Assembly: GCA_947460915.1 (NCBI GenBank)
Contig: CANHKJ010000052.1
Coordinates: 1 to 14,828 of the forward strand
Direction: 5' to 3'
DNA: 14,828 bases
Origin: Verrucomicrobiia bacterium
GTDB lineage: Bacteria; Verrucomicrobiota; Verrucomicrobiia; Verrucomicrobiales; Akkermansiaceae
This document shows, one piece after another, positions 1 through 7,542 of the stretch. Both the position numbers and the translations under genes were made by a program. The stretch's first letter is position 1. The number at the start of each line of letters is the position of its first letter. Under the pieces are notes generated by a model. That model saw only the letters and a list, made by a program, of their open reading frames with translations, had not been told where the DNA came from and searched no databases.

Positions 1-1
1 C

Positions 2-1474
2 AACAGCAGTGGTATCAATGCCATCAACGGACCGATCAAAGTGACAGCCACTGATGCAGCTGCCATCAATCAGATTAATAGCGCTAGCGGAACACTATCG
101 CTCAATGGTACGATTACGGAAGAGGCTCCCGGCAGTGCAGTCACAGGAAGCTTCCTTTTCCTCCGTGGCATCACGGCTCTGATTCTCAACGGTCAGGTGA
201 ATCTGCCAAATACCAATGTGGGGCGTACCGATGCAGGTAATCTAACGATCAATAGCACGGGTAACAATTGGGCGAACTCCTTTATCGCGGTAGGTACTGT
301 TACACTTGGTGTCAGTGATGGCCTTTGTGCCACGGCTCCTCTCAATTTAGGGCAAAATGATAATAGTGGAGTGGCCTTTAATTTGAATGGATTCAATCAG
401 AAAATTGGAGCTCTGACTACGAATCCTACGATCGTGAATGGATTTTCCACCAACAAAACGATCACGAGCGCGGCCGCACCGAGCACACTTACGATTGAGA
501 GCGCGATCAATGCGATTTATGCAGGCAACATCACAGGGCAGGTAAGCTTGGTGAAAAATGGTGCAGGTGAGCAAACGATGTTAGGCACTAATACCTATAC
601 AGGCACCACAGTCGTCAATGGCGGTACCTTAATCATCAATGGAAACACCGCCTCCACGGCAGGTGCCACCGTCGCGGGAGGCGTGCTTGGTGGACTGGGC
701 ACCTTGAGTGGTGCTACCACTGTGGCAGCAGCGGGCACTGTGTCTCCGGGCATGAATGCATCGGGAGTCATGACATTTAGCAATGGCTTGACCCTACAAC
801 CAGGATCGACTTATCGCGCTGATATCACTGGCGCTACTTCGGGTGACCGTGTCAACGTCAGTGGTGGACTCGCTGCCAATGGTACAATTCAGGTAGTGCT
901 CACTGGATATACACCTGTTGATGGCGATGTCTTTGACCTCGCCAATGGTGTGATCACGGGAACCCCAACTTTTGACTTTACCAATGCTGTGTTGAGCAGT
1001 GGCTTAGAATGGGACACGAGCAGTTTTACCACCGACGGTACGATCAAGGTCGTTAGTGGTGATGCTTATGTTAATTGGGCCGATGGCTTTAGTCTTGCTG
1101 GTGGCGATGCTACGAAAACAGCTGACCCCGATGGCGACGCGATTAGCAACTTGCTAGAGTTCTATCTCAATGGAAATCCTACAGTTTCTTCGCAAACCAT
1201 CCTTCCAGAGCTTGATGCATCTGGCAGCAATTTCATCTTCAGCTTCACACGCTTGGATGATGCCGTTGGTTCGATCACTGGACAGAAATTCCAGTATGGC
1301 ACGACTCTTGGTGGCTGGACCGATGTCACTGTGCCAGATGCGGTTGGGGTGCATACCTTGGGCTCTGTCACCGTTACCATCACCGATGCCGGAACCACCG
1401 ATGAGGTCGAGGTCAGCGTGCCAAAAGGATCTAACGAGAAAATGTTCGGTCGCTTGCAAGTAACAGCTGACTGA
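2..1474 (+). CDS. Secreted autotransporter-associated beta-strand repeat protein, C-terminal part
   Basis: The reading frame is open from base 2, so the 5' end lies outside the window and the GTG at 41 is an internal valine codon. About 490 residues are present. The first two thirds are rich in Gly, Thr, Asn, Ser and Ala with short beta-strand periodicity, as in a right-handed beta-helix. Near bases 546-660 is a good match to the autotransporter-associated beta-strand repeat (VKNGAGEQTMLGTNTYTG, then a TVVNGGTLIING-type stretch). Near 1075-1180 is ADPDGDAISNLLEFYLNGNP, the calcium-loop-like motif common near the C-terminus of Verrucomicrobiota surface proteins. The last 100 residues form a beta-rich domain ending in FGRLQV. 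No autotransporter barrel and no PEP-CTERM anchor is visible. It is probably exported and extracellular or surface-bound; the substrate or binding partner is unknown. It converges on recQ. Confidence 0.85.
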   Translation, partial: NSSGINAINGPIKVTATDAAAINQINSASGTLSLNGTITEEAPGSAVTGSFLFLRGITALILNGQVNLPNTNVGRTDAGNLTINSTGNNWANSFIAVGTVTLGVSDGLCATAPLNLGQNDNSGVAFNLNGFNQKIGALTTNPTIVNGFSTNKTITSAAAPSTLTIESAINAIYAGNITGQVSLVKNGAGEQTMLGTNTYTGTTVVNGGTLIINGNTASTAGATVAGGVLGGLGTLSGATTVAAAGTVSPGMNASGVMTFSNGLTLQPGSTYRADITGATSGDRVNVSGGLAANGTIQVVLTGYTPVDGDVFDLANGVITGTPTFDFTNAVLSSGLEWDTSSFTTDGTIKVVSGDAYVNWADGFSLAGGDATKTADPDGDAISNLLEFYLNGNPTVSSQTILPELDASGSNFIFSFTRLDDAVGSITGQKFQYGTTLGGWTDVTVPDAVGVHTLGSVTVTITDAGTTDEVEVSVPKGSNEKMFGRLQVTAD

Positions 1475-1498
1475 TCCTCTACGGATCGATTGATCAAG

Positions 1499-1531
1499 CC
1501 GCCGTCTTCATCGTGAAGGCGGCGGTTTTTT
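1499..1531 (+). terminator. Rho-independent terminator after the repeat protein
   Basis: The GC-rich stem pairs 1499-1508 (CCGCCGTCTT) with 1516-1525 (AAGGCGGCGG), with one G-T wobble. The C-G pair 1509/1515 extends it, and six T follow at 1526-1531. It lies 24 bases after the stop codon on the + strand. The other strand has no T tract next to the stem, so it should act mainly on + transcripts. The T tract ends one base before the recQ stop codon. Confidence 0.9.
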
Positions 1532-1532
1532 G

Positions 1533-3470
1533 TTAGGCTAGAAGCATCGCAAGAACTTCAGGAAATGGCTGCTGCTGCCAAATGCCGAATTCCTCTCGTT
1601 GCTGCAATCTTGCTTGATAAGCGGCTGGGCTGGAGATGCCGCAAAGATAGCGCGCGAGTTGTCGTGGTGTGGCCAGGCAGGCGTGATTTTCGTTGCGCAG
1701 TGCACGCATGAGTTGCCATTCATGGTCGGGAATCGGAGGGATCGCTTCGCTGCGAATCTTGATAGTTTTGGCACCTAGGCATAGATCGCAAGTGCCGCAG
1801 GGGGCATCGAGTTTGCTGCCAAAGTAGCGACCTAACACCTGTGCGCGGCAAGTCCGTGATTCCACGTATTGGGTGACTGCGCGAATGCGTTCAAATTCGA
1901 AACAGGCACGTGATTCGAAGCGTTGGGTGATGGCATCGATCACGGGCGGGATATTTCCATCCCAAGATTTCTGGAGGAAATAGACCTCACGCAAGCCTCG
2001 TTGTTCGAGACGGATGTCGCCAGCATCAGCGAGGGCACGGATGATTTCGGTAGAGGTCTCGCGCTCGATGCCGGTGGACTCGGCAATTTCATAGAGCTTA
2101 AAATGCAGAGACCCGTAGGCAGATTCCGCAGCTGCAAAGAGTGCACGAATGCGATTTTTTTCCTTGGCGGCATAGCCTGCGACGATGCGATCGAGTGGAC
2201 GCAGCGGCTTGACGCGGAAGTAGCAATGATACGAGCCAGCGCGCTGAATGATGTCGTCCAGCTCGAGATAGGCGAGAATGGTGCGCAGCGATTCCTCACG
2301 CATGTCGTTGCTGGTGGATAGCTCGTAAGGAGAAATGGCAAAGGCTTTTCCAGGGCGGGCGAGGCGCAGAATGCGATCGAGCAAATTCTTGATCGATTGC
2401 GGCGATGGCGTCGCACCATGAATGTGATTTTCTAACAACTTGGTATCACTACCGCAGGCAAAAAGCTCACAATGCGAAGTGCTGCCATCGCGACCTGCGC
2501 GACCGATTTCTTGGCTGTAGCCTTCGATGCATTTGGGTAGATGATAGTGGATGATGGTGCGGATGTCTGCTTTATCGATGCCCATGCCAAAAGCGATTGT
2601 TGCAACTACGATGGATGTAGTACCTCGCATAAATGACTCTTGAGTGAGGGAGCGCATTTCGGCTGTGAGTCCTGCGTGATAAGCCCGTGTTGCGAAGCCC
2701 TGTTTATGCAGCATGGTGGCGATGCGCTCGGTATCATTGCGGGTTGCCGCATAGACGATGGCTGGAGTCGCTCTACTGCGTAATTTTTCTAACAGTAGGT
2801 CGTCCTTTTCGCGGGAGCTGCATGAGGTGACAGTGATGTGCAAGTTGGGGCGATGGGTGCCACTGTGGAATTGATGATCTTGGCGAATGCGAAATCCCTT
2901 GCGAATTTCTCCTGCAACCTTTCGTGTCGCCGTGGCGGTGAGTGCGAGAATGCGAGGAATTTTTAGCTTGTGGGCGAGACGGGAAATTTTGAGATAATCT
3001 GGTCGGAAATTATGTCCCCACTCTGAGATGCAATGCGCTTCATCGATGGCGAGCAGACTGATGGTGATGCCCTTGAGTTGTTTGCGAAATGAACTTGCGG
3101 CCAATCTTTCAGGTGAAACGTAAAGCAGTGAGAGATCGCCATTGCGGATCTGTGCAAAGACGGCCTCGACATCTTCTTCGGAAAGTGTCGAGTCGATCCG
3201 TGCTGCATCGATTCTCAGCGAGCGAAGTTTTTCGACCTGATCTTTCATCAGTGCGATCAAGGGGCTGACAACAATCGTCAGGCCTGGAAATAGGAGGGCA
3301 GGGAGTTGATAGCAGAGAGACTTGCCAGCCCCCGTGGGAAAGACCGCAAGAGCCGAGTGTCCATCGAGCAATGCCTCGACCACAGCTTGCTGTTGACCGC
3401 GAAACGAGCTGATGCCAAAGAACTCTCGCATAGTGCGATGGATTTCTTCATGGCTTGGGCGCGTGGACAT
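1533..3470 (-). CDS. recQ: RecQ-family ATP-dependent 3'-5' DNA helicase
   Basis: A 645-residue superfamily II helicase that unwinds DNA during recombination repair and restart of stalled forks. Visible motifs: motif 0 FRGQQQ at 23-28; Walker A TGAGKS at 46-51; DEAH at 143-146, followed by the RecQ aromatic-rich loop (HCISEWGHNFRPDY); LTATAT at 177-182; and motif VI QEIGRAGRDG at 320-329. The RecQ zinc site is present as Cys541, Cys558, Cys561 and Cys564. A winged-helix (RQC) region would lie around 365-520, although the zinc cysteines follow it rather than precede it, so the domain order differs from E. coli RecQ. The last 65 residues (RQLARYLCGISSPA...) are not a recognisable HRDC domain and resemble a tail seen in some other bacterial RecQ-like proteins. 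The ATG start gives a complete motif 0 and has no clear ribosome binding site. It is convergent with the repeat protein and divergent from the oxidoreductase. Confidence 0.93.
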   Translation of the reverse strand: MSTRPSHEEIHRTMREFFGISSFRGQQQAVVEALLDGHSALAVFPTGAGKSLCYQLPALLFPGLTIVVSPLIALMKDQVEKLRSLRIDAARIDSTLSEEDVEAVFAQIRNGDLSLLYVSPERLAASSFRKQLKGITISLLAIDEAHCISEWGHNFRPDYLKISRLAHKLKIPRILALTATATRKVAGEIRKGFRIRQDHQFHSGTHRPNLHITVTSCSSREKDDLLLEKLRSRATPAIVYAATRNDTERIATMLHKQGFATRAYHAGLTAEMRSLTQESFMRGTTSIVVATIAFGMGIDKADIRTIIHYHLPKCIEGYSQEIGRAGRDGSTSHCELFACGSDTKLLENHIHGATPSPQSIKNLLDRILRLARPGKAFAISPYELSTSNDMREESLRTILAYLELDDIIQRAGSYHCYFRVKPLRPLDRIVAGYAAKEKNRIRALFAAAESAYGSLHFKLYEIAESTGIERETSTEIIRALADAGDIRLEQRGLREVYFLQKSWDGNIPPVIDAITQRFESRACFEFERIRAVTQYVESRTCRAQVLGRYFGSKLDAPCGTCDLCLGAKTIKIRSEAIPPIPDHEWQLMRALRNENHACLATPRQLARYLCGISSPAAYQARLQQREEFGIWQQQPFPEVLAMLLA

Positions 3471-3592
3471 CGCCGTGATCTTTAGGCAGAGCTGACTCGT
3501 AGGTCAATCTCATCTCGATTGGAACGATGAGCTCCGCAAAGATATTTTCCAAATACTTGAAAAATCTCCCATAGGGTGCATCGTATCTCTTC

Positions 3593-4882
3593 ATGATGAA
3601 AGATCCGAACTCATTGTTTCCCCGTCGCCAGATCCTGAAAACCGGTGCCTTACTGGGTGCTGCTAGCCTTTTGCCCTCCATCGGCTCTGCTGAAGATAAA
3701 ACCGCGCCGATCAAGATTGCGGTTATCGGCTGTGGTGGTCGTGGCACAGGCGCTGCGGCACAATCGCTCACCGTGCCGGGCACCATCCTCGTAGCGATGG
3801 CGGATGCCTTTGCGGATAACATCGAAAACGCCTACAAGGAACTAAAGAAAACGTTTGGCGATCGCGTCGATGTGCCACAAGAGCGCAAGTTTGCTGGCTT
3901 CGATGCCTACAAATCCGCAATCGATGCCGCCGATGTGGTGCTTCTTTGCTCGACTCCAGGATTCCGCCCGACCCATTTCGCCTATGCGGTGGAAAAAGGA
4001 AAACACATTTTCATGGAAAAACCCGTCGCTGTTGATGGCCCGGGCATCCGCAAGGTGATCGAGGCCGCAAAGGTCGCCGATCAGAAAAAGCTTACCGTCG
4101 TTTGCGGATTGCAACGCCATTACCAAAACAGCTACATCGAGACACTTGCCAAGGTCAAAGAAGGCCTCATCGGTGACATCGTTTCCTCTCAAGTCTATTG
4201 GGTCAGCGGTGGTGTCTGGACTCGTCCGCGCAGCGAAGGCCAAACGGAAATGGAGTATCAAGTCCGCAACTGGTATTATTTCAACTGGCTCTGCGGCGAT
4301 CACATCGTGGAACAACATTGCCACAACATCGACGTCAGCAACTGGTTCAAGGGCGCTCATCCCGTCAAGGCAGTGGGCATGGGCGGTCGCACCAGCCGCG
4401 TAGGCAAAGATTGGGGCGAAATTTTTGACCACCACTTCGTTGAATACCACTACGCAGACGGCACCATCATGAATAGCCAATGCCGCCAATGGAATGGCGT
4501 TTGGTCCAACGTCAGCGAAACCATCGTCGGCACCAAAGGCACCGCCACTCCCGGAGTGATCAAAGATCGCGCGGGCAAAATCATCTGGCGTTTCCGTGGT
4601 CCGGATAACAACCCCTATCAGACCGAACACGATGTGCTCTATCAGTGCGTTCGTGAGAATAAGCCTCGGAACGATGCGTATTACACGGCTGAGTCCACTC
4701 TCACTGCGATCATGGGCCGCATGGCGACCTACTCCGGAAAAGAAGTCACCTGGGACATGGCGCTGAATTCCACTCTGGATACCATGCCCAAGACCCTCGC
4801 CTGGGATGCCGATCCAGGACCAAAACCAGGTGCCGACGGCATGTATCCGTCTCCGCTTCCCGGTCAGACTGTAGTCTTCTAA
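3593..4882 (+). CDS. Tat-exported Gfo/Idh/MocA family oxidoreductase
   Basis: A 429-residue NAD(P)-dependent oxidoreductase of the glucose-fructose oxidoreductase / inositol dehydrogenase family. The N-terminus is a Tat signal: PRRQILK at 10-16, then a hydrophobic stretch to about residue 33 (GALLGAASLLPSIGSA), probably cleaved after GSA. The Rossmann fold starts at IAVIGCGGRGTG (42-53). EKPVAVD at 142-148 holds the family's conserved lysine, and DHIVEQHCHNIDV at 236-248 is the conserved histidine region of the substrate domain. The C-terminus ends PLPGQTVVF. Two ATG codons are adjacent (3593 and 3596); either works, and neither has a clear Shine-Dalgarno. Such exported paralogues are abundant in Verrucomicrobiota and Planctomycetes and probably act on sugars or sugar derivatives in the periplasm. 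The substrate cannot be told from sequence. It is a single-gene unit with its own terminator. Confidence 0.92.
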   Translation: MMKDPNSLFPRRQILKTGALLGAASLLPSIGSAEDKTAPIKIAVIGCGGRGTGAAAQSLTVPGTILVAMADAFADNIENAYKELKKTFGDRVDVPQERKFAGFDAYKSAIDAADVVLLCSTPGFRPTHFAYAVEKGKHIFMEKPVAVDGPGIRKVIEAAKVADQKKLTVVCGLQRHYQNSYIETLAKVKEGLIGDIVSSQVYWVSGGVWTRPRSEGQTEMEYQVRNWYYFNWLCGDHIVEQHCHNIDVSNWFKGAHPVKAVGMGGRTSRVGKDWGEIFDHHFVEYHYADGTIMNSQCRQWNGVWSNVSETIVGTKGTATPGVIKDRAGKIIWRFRGPDNNPYQTEHDVLYQCVRENKPRNDAYYTAESTLTAIMGRMATYSGKEVTWDMALNSTLDTMPKTLAWDADPGPKPGADGMYPSPLPGQTVVF

Positions 4883-4916
4883 TAATTCGTTAGTAATCTA
4901 ACAGAAAAATCACATC

Positions 4917-4944
4917 AACCCCAGTGCTATGCGCTGGGGTTTTT
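4917..4944 (+). terminator. Rho-independent terminator after the oxidoreductase
   Basis: The stem pairs ACCCCAGTGC (4918-4927) with GCGCTGGGGT (4931-4940), with one T-G wobble and a TAT loop. A-T 4917/4941 extends it, and T continues to 4944. It starts 35 bases after the stop codon. The T tract ends three bases before the recF stop codon on the other strand. No T tract follows the stem on the - strand. Confidence 0.9.
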
Positions 4945-4947
4945 GCT

Positions 4948-6024
4948 TTAGCCAATGATCCGTCCGCCTGCAACTTGGAATTGGTGCAGTGCTTGGTAGC
5001 TTGAGTCCTCGGAAAGCCAGTCGAGCGATGTGGTGGTGATCCATTTTTGCGCGTGAGCAGGCAGGGCTTTCATCAGCGCATTGCGGCGTGTGCGATCCAG
5101 TTCTCCAAATATGTCGTCTAACAAATAGAGTGGCATTTTCCCTCCTCGTTGCTCTAACAGTTTGCCTTGTGCTAGCTTGAGCGCAAGAGCTAAGGTGCGT
5201 TGTTGGCCTTCACTGGCGTAATCACTTGCTGGCATGCCATTGAGCAAAAGCACCAAGTCATCGCGATGCGGCCCAACGACGGATTGCCGGGTGCGTCGTT
5301 CCCGTTCGTAAGCTTGCGCCAATGCCGCCCTCATGGTCAGACTGCCTGCTGGCCGATACTCGAGAGAAATGCTTTCTTTTGAAGGATGAGCCGCATCTCC
5401 GAGGCTTACTGCTTGGTGTGATTCTACCGCCCATTGCTGAAGACCTACTACCATCGAGGCCCGCGCGTGAGCCAGAGCATCACCGCTTTCGATCATGATC
5501 TCCTCATACGCGGCGATGTGTTTGTCGTCGGGTATCCGTTCTTTCAGCAAGGTGTTTTTTGCTTTCAGAGCACGACGATACCGCGACCAGTGACGTCGGT
5601 ATTCCGGCTCCCACTGCACACCCATGAAGTCCAAATAGCGCCGCCGCACTTCACCGCTGCCGCGCACCAGTTCCAGATCCTCATTGCCCATCCAAACGAC
5701 CAAGCCGCCATCACGCAGGTAGGCGGCGGAAGTATCGCGGGCTTCTTGATCGACCTCACAAATGAGCCCATCGGCATCATAGCGCACTTTGCGTTGTTCC
5801 TCCCAGGCTTCTCCGGCGATGCCGAAACCTCGTTCGCAGGACTGAACCATCGTGCCAAGCTTATGGGTGCGCGGTGACTGCAAGCGCAGCAACACACAAA
5901 CAGCCTCCAAGATCGAGGTTTTCCCTTGCGCATTTTGCCCGACAAAAATCGCGCCCGAGTCTGGCATCTCAATGCTCAGCTCCTTCCAGCAGCGAAAATG
6001 TATGGCACGCAAGCTTTTAACCAT
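4948..6024 (-). CDS. recF: DNA replication and repair protein RecF
   Basis: A 358-residue SMC-like ATPase, about the same length as E. coli RecF. In the RecFOR pathway it helps load RecA at single-strand gaps. Visible motifs: Walker A GQNAQGKT at 29-36; a VVGPHRDDL segment at 249-257; the ABC-type signature SEGQQRTLALALKLAQ at 271-286; and Walker B LLDDIFGELD at 301-310. These are the diagnostic RecF signatures and no key residue is missing. The ATG start gives the standard N-terminus before the first strand. A GGGGT run five bases upstream of it is the only Shine-Dalgarno-like sequence among the starts seen here. recF is often next to dnaA, dnaN or gyrB, but here it stands alone, 72 bases after an unrelated membrane protein gene on the same strand, with which it may be cotranscribed. 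Confidence 0.95.
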   Translation of the reverse strand: MVKSLRAIHFRCWKELSIEMPDSGAIFVGQNAQGKTSILEAVCVLLRLQSPRTHKLGTMVQSCERGFGIAGEAWEEQRKVRYDADGLICEVDQEARDTSAAYLRDGGLVVWMGNEDLELVRGSGEVRRRYLDFMGVQWEPEYRRHWSRYRRALKAKNTLLKERIPDDKHIAAYEEIMIESGDALAHARASMVVGLQQWAVESHQAVSLGDAAHPSKESISLEYRPAGSLTMRAALAQAYERERRTRQSVVGPHRDDLVLLLNGMPASDYASEGQQRTLALALKLAQGKLLEQRGGKMPLYLLDDIFGELDRTRRNALMKALPAHAQKWITTTSLDWLSEDSSYQALHQFQVAGGRIIG

Positions 6025-6096
6025 CGCACCCCATCGTTACCCCGCCCGCAAGCAATCATCAAGGGAAACATGTGGAAAAGTAGGACGCTGACTTTC

Positions 6097-7263
6097 TTAC
6101 TTCACCGGAAATACGGGAGCGTTTTCCCACTCGATCTCATAGCTCCCGAACTCGCTGGTGATGCGTTGTTTTTCCTCGTGAGAAATCGGCGCTGTCGCAA
6201 ATAGCGGCAAGATTGGGCGACCTTGCGAGTCTTTGCGATAGTCGACACCTTTTTCTTCCACGTGCAAAATGAATCCTACCTTGCCACCGGGACGCTCGCC
6301 GATAGCGAGGTCAATGTCGATCACTTCACCCTCGCGCAGATGCACCCAATCGCCATAGACCAAGCGCATGTTGCCGAAGGGGCCAAGCCATTCGCCCGTG
6401 GGCTTGGTCGGTTCCCAGCGCTCGGCAATGGCAGGTTGGATATCACTCCAGCAGGCCGCAAGACGCATGCGGCCTTTGAGCATTAGCACCAAGTAGTCGT
6501 CGCCTAATCCGGAAAAACGATAAGTTCCGGAGCGGGGCACGGTGATTCGACCTTGGTAGTGCACCATCCAACCCGAGGGCTTGATATCACCGTCTGCCCC
6601 GAAAAACGACGGACCGCTCTCCGCATTGCTGAAGGGGATCGCGAGGTGGGTGAGGAACAAACTCTGTGGTGCGCGAAAATAGCGGCTCAGCGAGGATTCG
6701 GAAAAGTCAGATTTCTGGAGTCTTACCGCACGCTCCACGAATTCGGTTGGATTGGCGATCTCGTAGGGGACATCCTCGCCGTTGCGCTTTTTCTTGAAGT
6801 CATACATGATGCCCTCCAGGCCGCCAGAACTGCGATGTGTGGAGCCAAAGCTGCCACTGCCGCCGAACTTACCATCGCCGGCTTCCCAACCCTCGCCAAA
6901 GTCATTACCATGACCGAAGTCGAGGGATGGGAGAGTGACGTCCACGTCTGGCACTGGTATGGCTGTGTGAGAGGATGTCATCGCTGTGAGAACACGTGCG
7001 GATGAAGAGGAGCTGCTAGGCTTCGTGACCGAGCGGTTGAATTTTTTCGGTTTAGGCGTTGGTTCTTCTTCGATCTGCGCAGGATGGATCATAACGATCA
7101 TATCAGTGGTCTTGATGATTTGTGGCAAAAGATAAAAGGCTAACAGCAAAGCGATGAGCGCGACCGTCAGTAGCGACAGAATGATCGAGACCAGCGTCGA
7201 ATTGCGTTTTTGTGCCTCAAGGCGCTCTTGGACTTGGGGGCTCAGTGTGGCGTGAATACTCAT
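6097..7263 (-). CDS. Membrane-anchored protein with a PA14-like domain, function unknown
   Basis: I do not recognise this 388-residue protein. It has a short charged N-terminus, one transmembrane segment at about 23-47 (STLVSIILSLLTVALIALLL onward), then a Pro/Lys/Ser-rich linker at 62-90 (EEEPTPKPKKF, then six Ser). A Gly-rich stretch follows at about 117-150. From about 230 to 335 is a beta-rich segment that resembles PA14/fibronectin-type carbohydrate-binding folds: GWMVHYQGRITVPRSGTYRF, then GLGDDYLVLMLKGR, and later ERPGGKVGFILHVEE. The likely topology is a cytoplasmic N-terminus with the remainder in the periplasm. The layout (one membrane helix, proline-rich spacer, periplasmic domain) recalls TonB-type proteins, but no TonB C-terminal domain is present. 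The ATG at 7261-7263 puts the helix at the expected place and has no ribosome binding site. It lies upstream of recF on the same strand. Confidence 0.75.
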   Translation of the reverse strand: MSIHATLSPQVQERLEAQKRNSTLVSIILSLLTVALIALLLAFYLLPQIIKTTDMIVMIHPAQIEEEPTPKPKKFNRSVTKPSSSSSSARVLTAMTSSHTAIPVPDVDVTLPSLDFGHGNDFGEGWEAGDGKFGGSGSFGSTHRSSGGLEGIMYDFKKKRNGEDVPYEIANPTEFVERAVRLQKSDFSESSLSRYFRAPQSLFLTHLAIPFSNAESGPSFFGADGDIKPSGWMVHYQGRITVPRSGTYRFSGLGDDYLVLMLKGRMRLAACWSDIQPAIAERWEPTKPTGEWLGPFGNMRLVYGDWVHLREGEVIDIDLAIGERPGGKVGFILHVEEKGVDYRKDSQGRPILPLFATAPISHEEKQRITSEFGSYEIEWENAPVFPVK

Positions 7264-7277
7264 AATTTTTTGTGGGG

Positions 7278-7301
7278 TTCGTTGTTATGAGCTTCAACGA
7301 A
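7278..7301 (-). promoter_or_regulatory. Inverted repeat in the 5' region of the PA14-like gene
   Basis: TTCGTTG (7278-7284) and CAACGAA (7295-7301) form a perfect 7-base inverted repeat with a 10-base spacer. It lies 15 to 38 bases upstream of the PA14-like protein's start codon. It could be an RNA hairpin in the leader or an operator, or it could be chance. No regulator is assigned. Confidence 0.3.
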
Positions 7302-7381
7302 TCGGCACAAAAATTCCTTAGAAAAATCGGATGTAGGCGCATCGTCCGAGGACTTACGCACTCTCAGGGCTTGCAATTAAT

Positions 7382-7447
7382 CTGGGGGCGTGTTCCCAGG
7401 GCGTTGCTCCCGCTGAGCGGGACTACAGAGTTTTGCACCGTTGGTGC
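7382..7447. repeat. Cluster of three small palindromes in a gene-free region
   Basis: Three perfect inverted repeats follow one another: CTGGG/CCCAG (7382-7386 and 7395-7399), TCCCGCT/AGCGGGA (7408-7414 and 7416-7422), and GCACC/GGTGC (7435-7439 and 7443-7447). A further 10-base palindrome, CGTGATCACG, lies at 7475-7484, between GTCGGA (7467) and TCCGAC (7503). The surrounding stretch 7264-7542 holds no credible gene. The arrangement and the phrases CCCAGGGCGTTGCTCCCGC and GCGGGACTACAG look like a dispersed palindromic intergenic repeat (REP-like), but only one copy is in this window, so that is an inference. No hairpin here has a T tract that would make it a clear terminator for sucB. Confidence 0.45.
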
Positions 7448-7542
7448 GGGGAGACATAGTTGGAATGTCGGATTCGTGATCACGATAATTCACGCCGGAG
7501 GTTCCGACTTTTGACTTTAGTACCTGAGACTTGCGACCCAAA

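Noticed and set aside
41..43. GTG as the start codon of the first gene
   Set aside because: The frame stays open to base 2 and the residues before it continue the same Asn/Gly/Ile-rich repeat style, so the gene begins outside the window.
3479..3507. Possible recQ promoter on the - strand (TTGACC, 17 bases, TAAAGA)
   Set aside because: The -35 match is good but the -10 matches only three of six positions, and the leader would be very short; too weak to list as a feature.
3842..4630. 262-residue open frame antisense to the oxidoreductase
   Set aside because: It is wholly inside a gene with clear family motifs, and its composition (Ala, Asp, Val, Phe rich, no motif) is that of a mirror frame in coding DNA.
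6097..7263. PA14-like protein as a second TonB
   Set aside because: It shares the membrane helix and proline-rich spacer, but the C-terminal TonB fold motifs (YP, QG, DGRV, RWxF) are absent.
7382..7447. Tandem hairpins as a CRISPR array
   Set aside because: The three stems differ in sequence and there is no constant direct repeat with regular spacers.
7272..7514. 80-residue open frame in the gap before sucB
   Set aside because: It crosses the palindrome cluster, has no ribosome binding site and no recognisable motif; it is better explained as chance within a repeat-like region.
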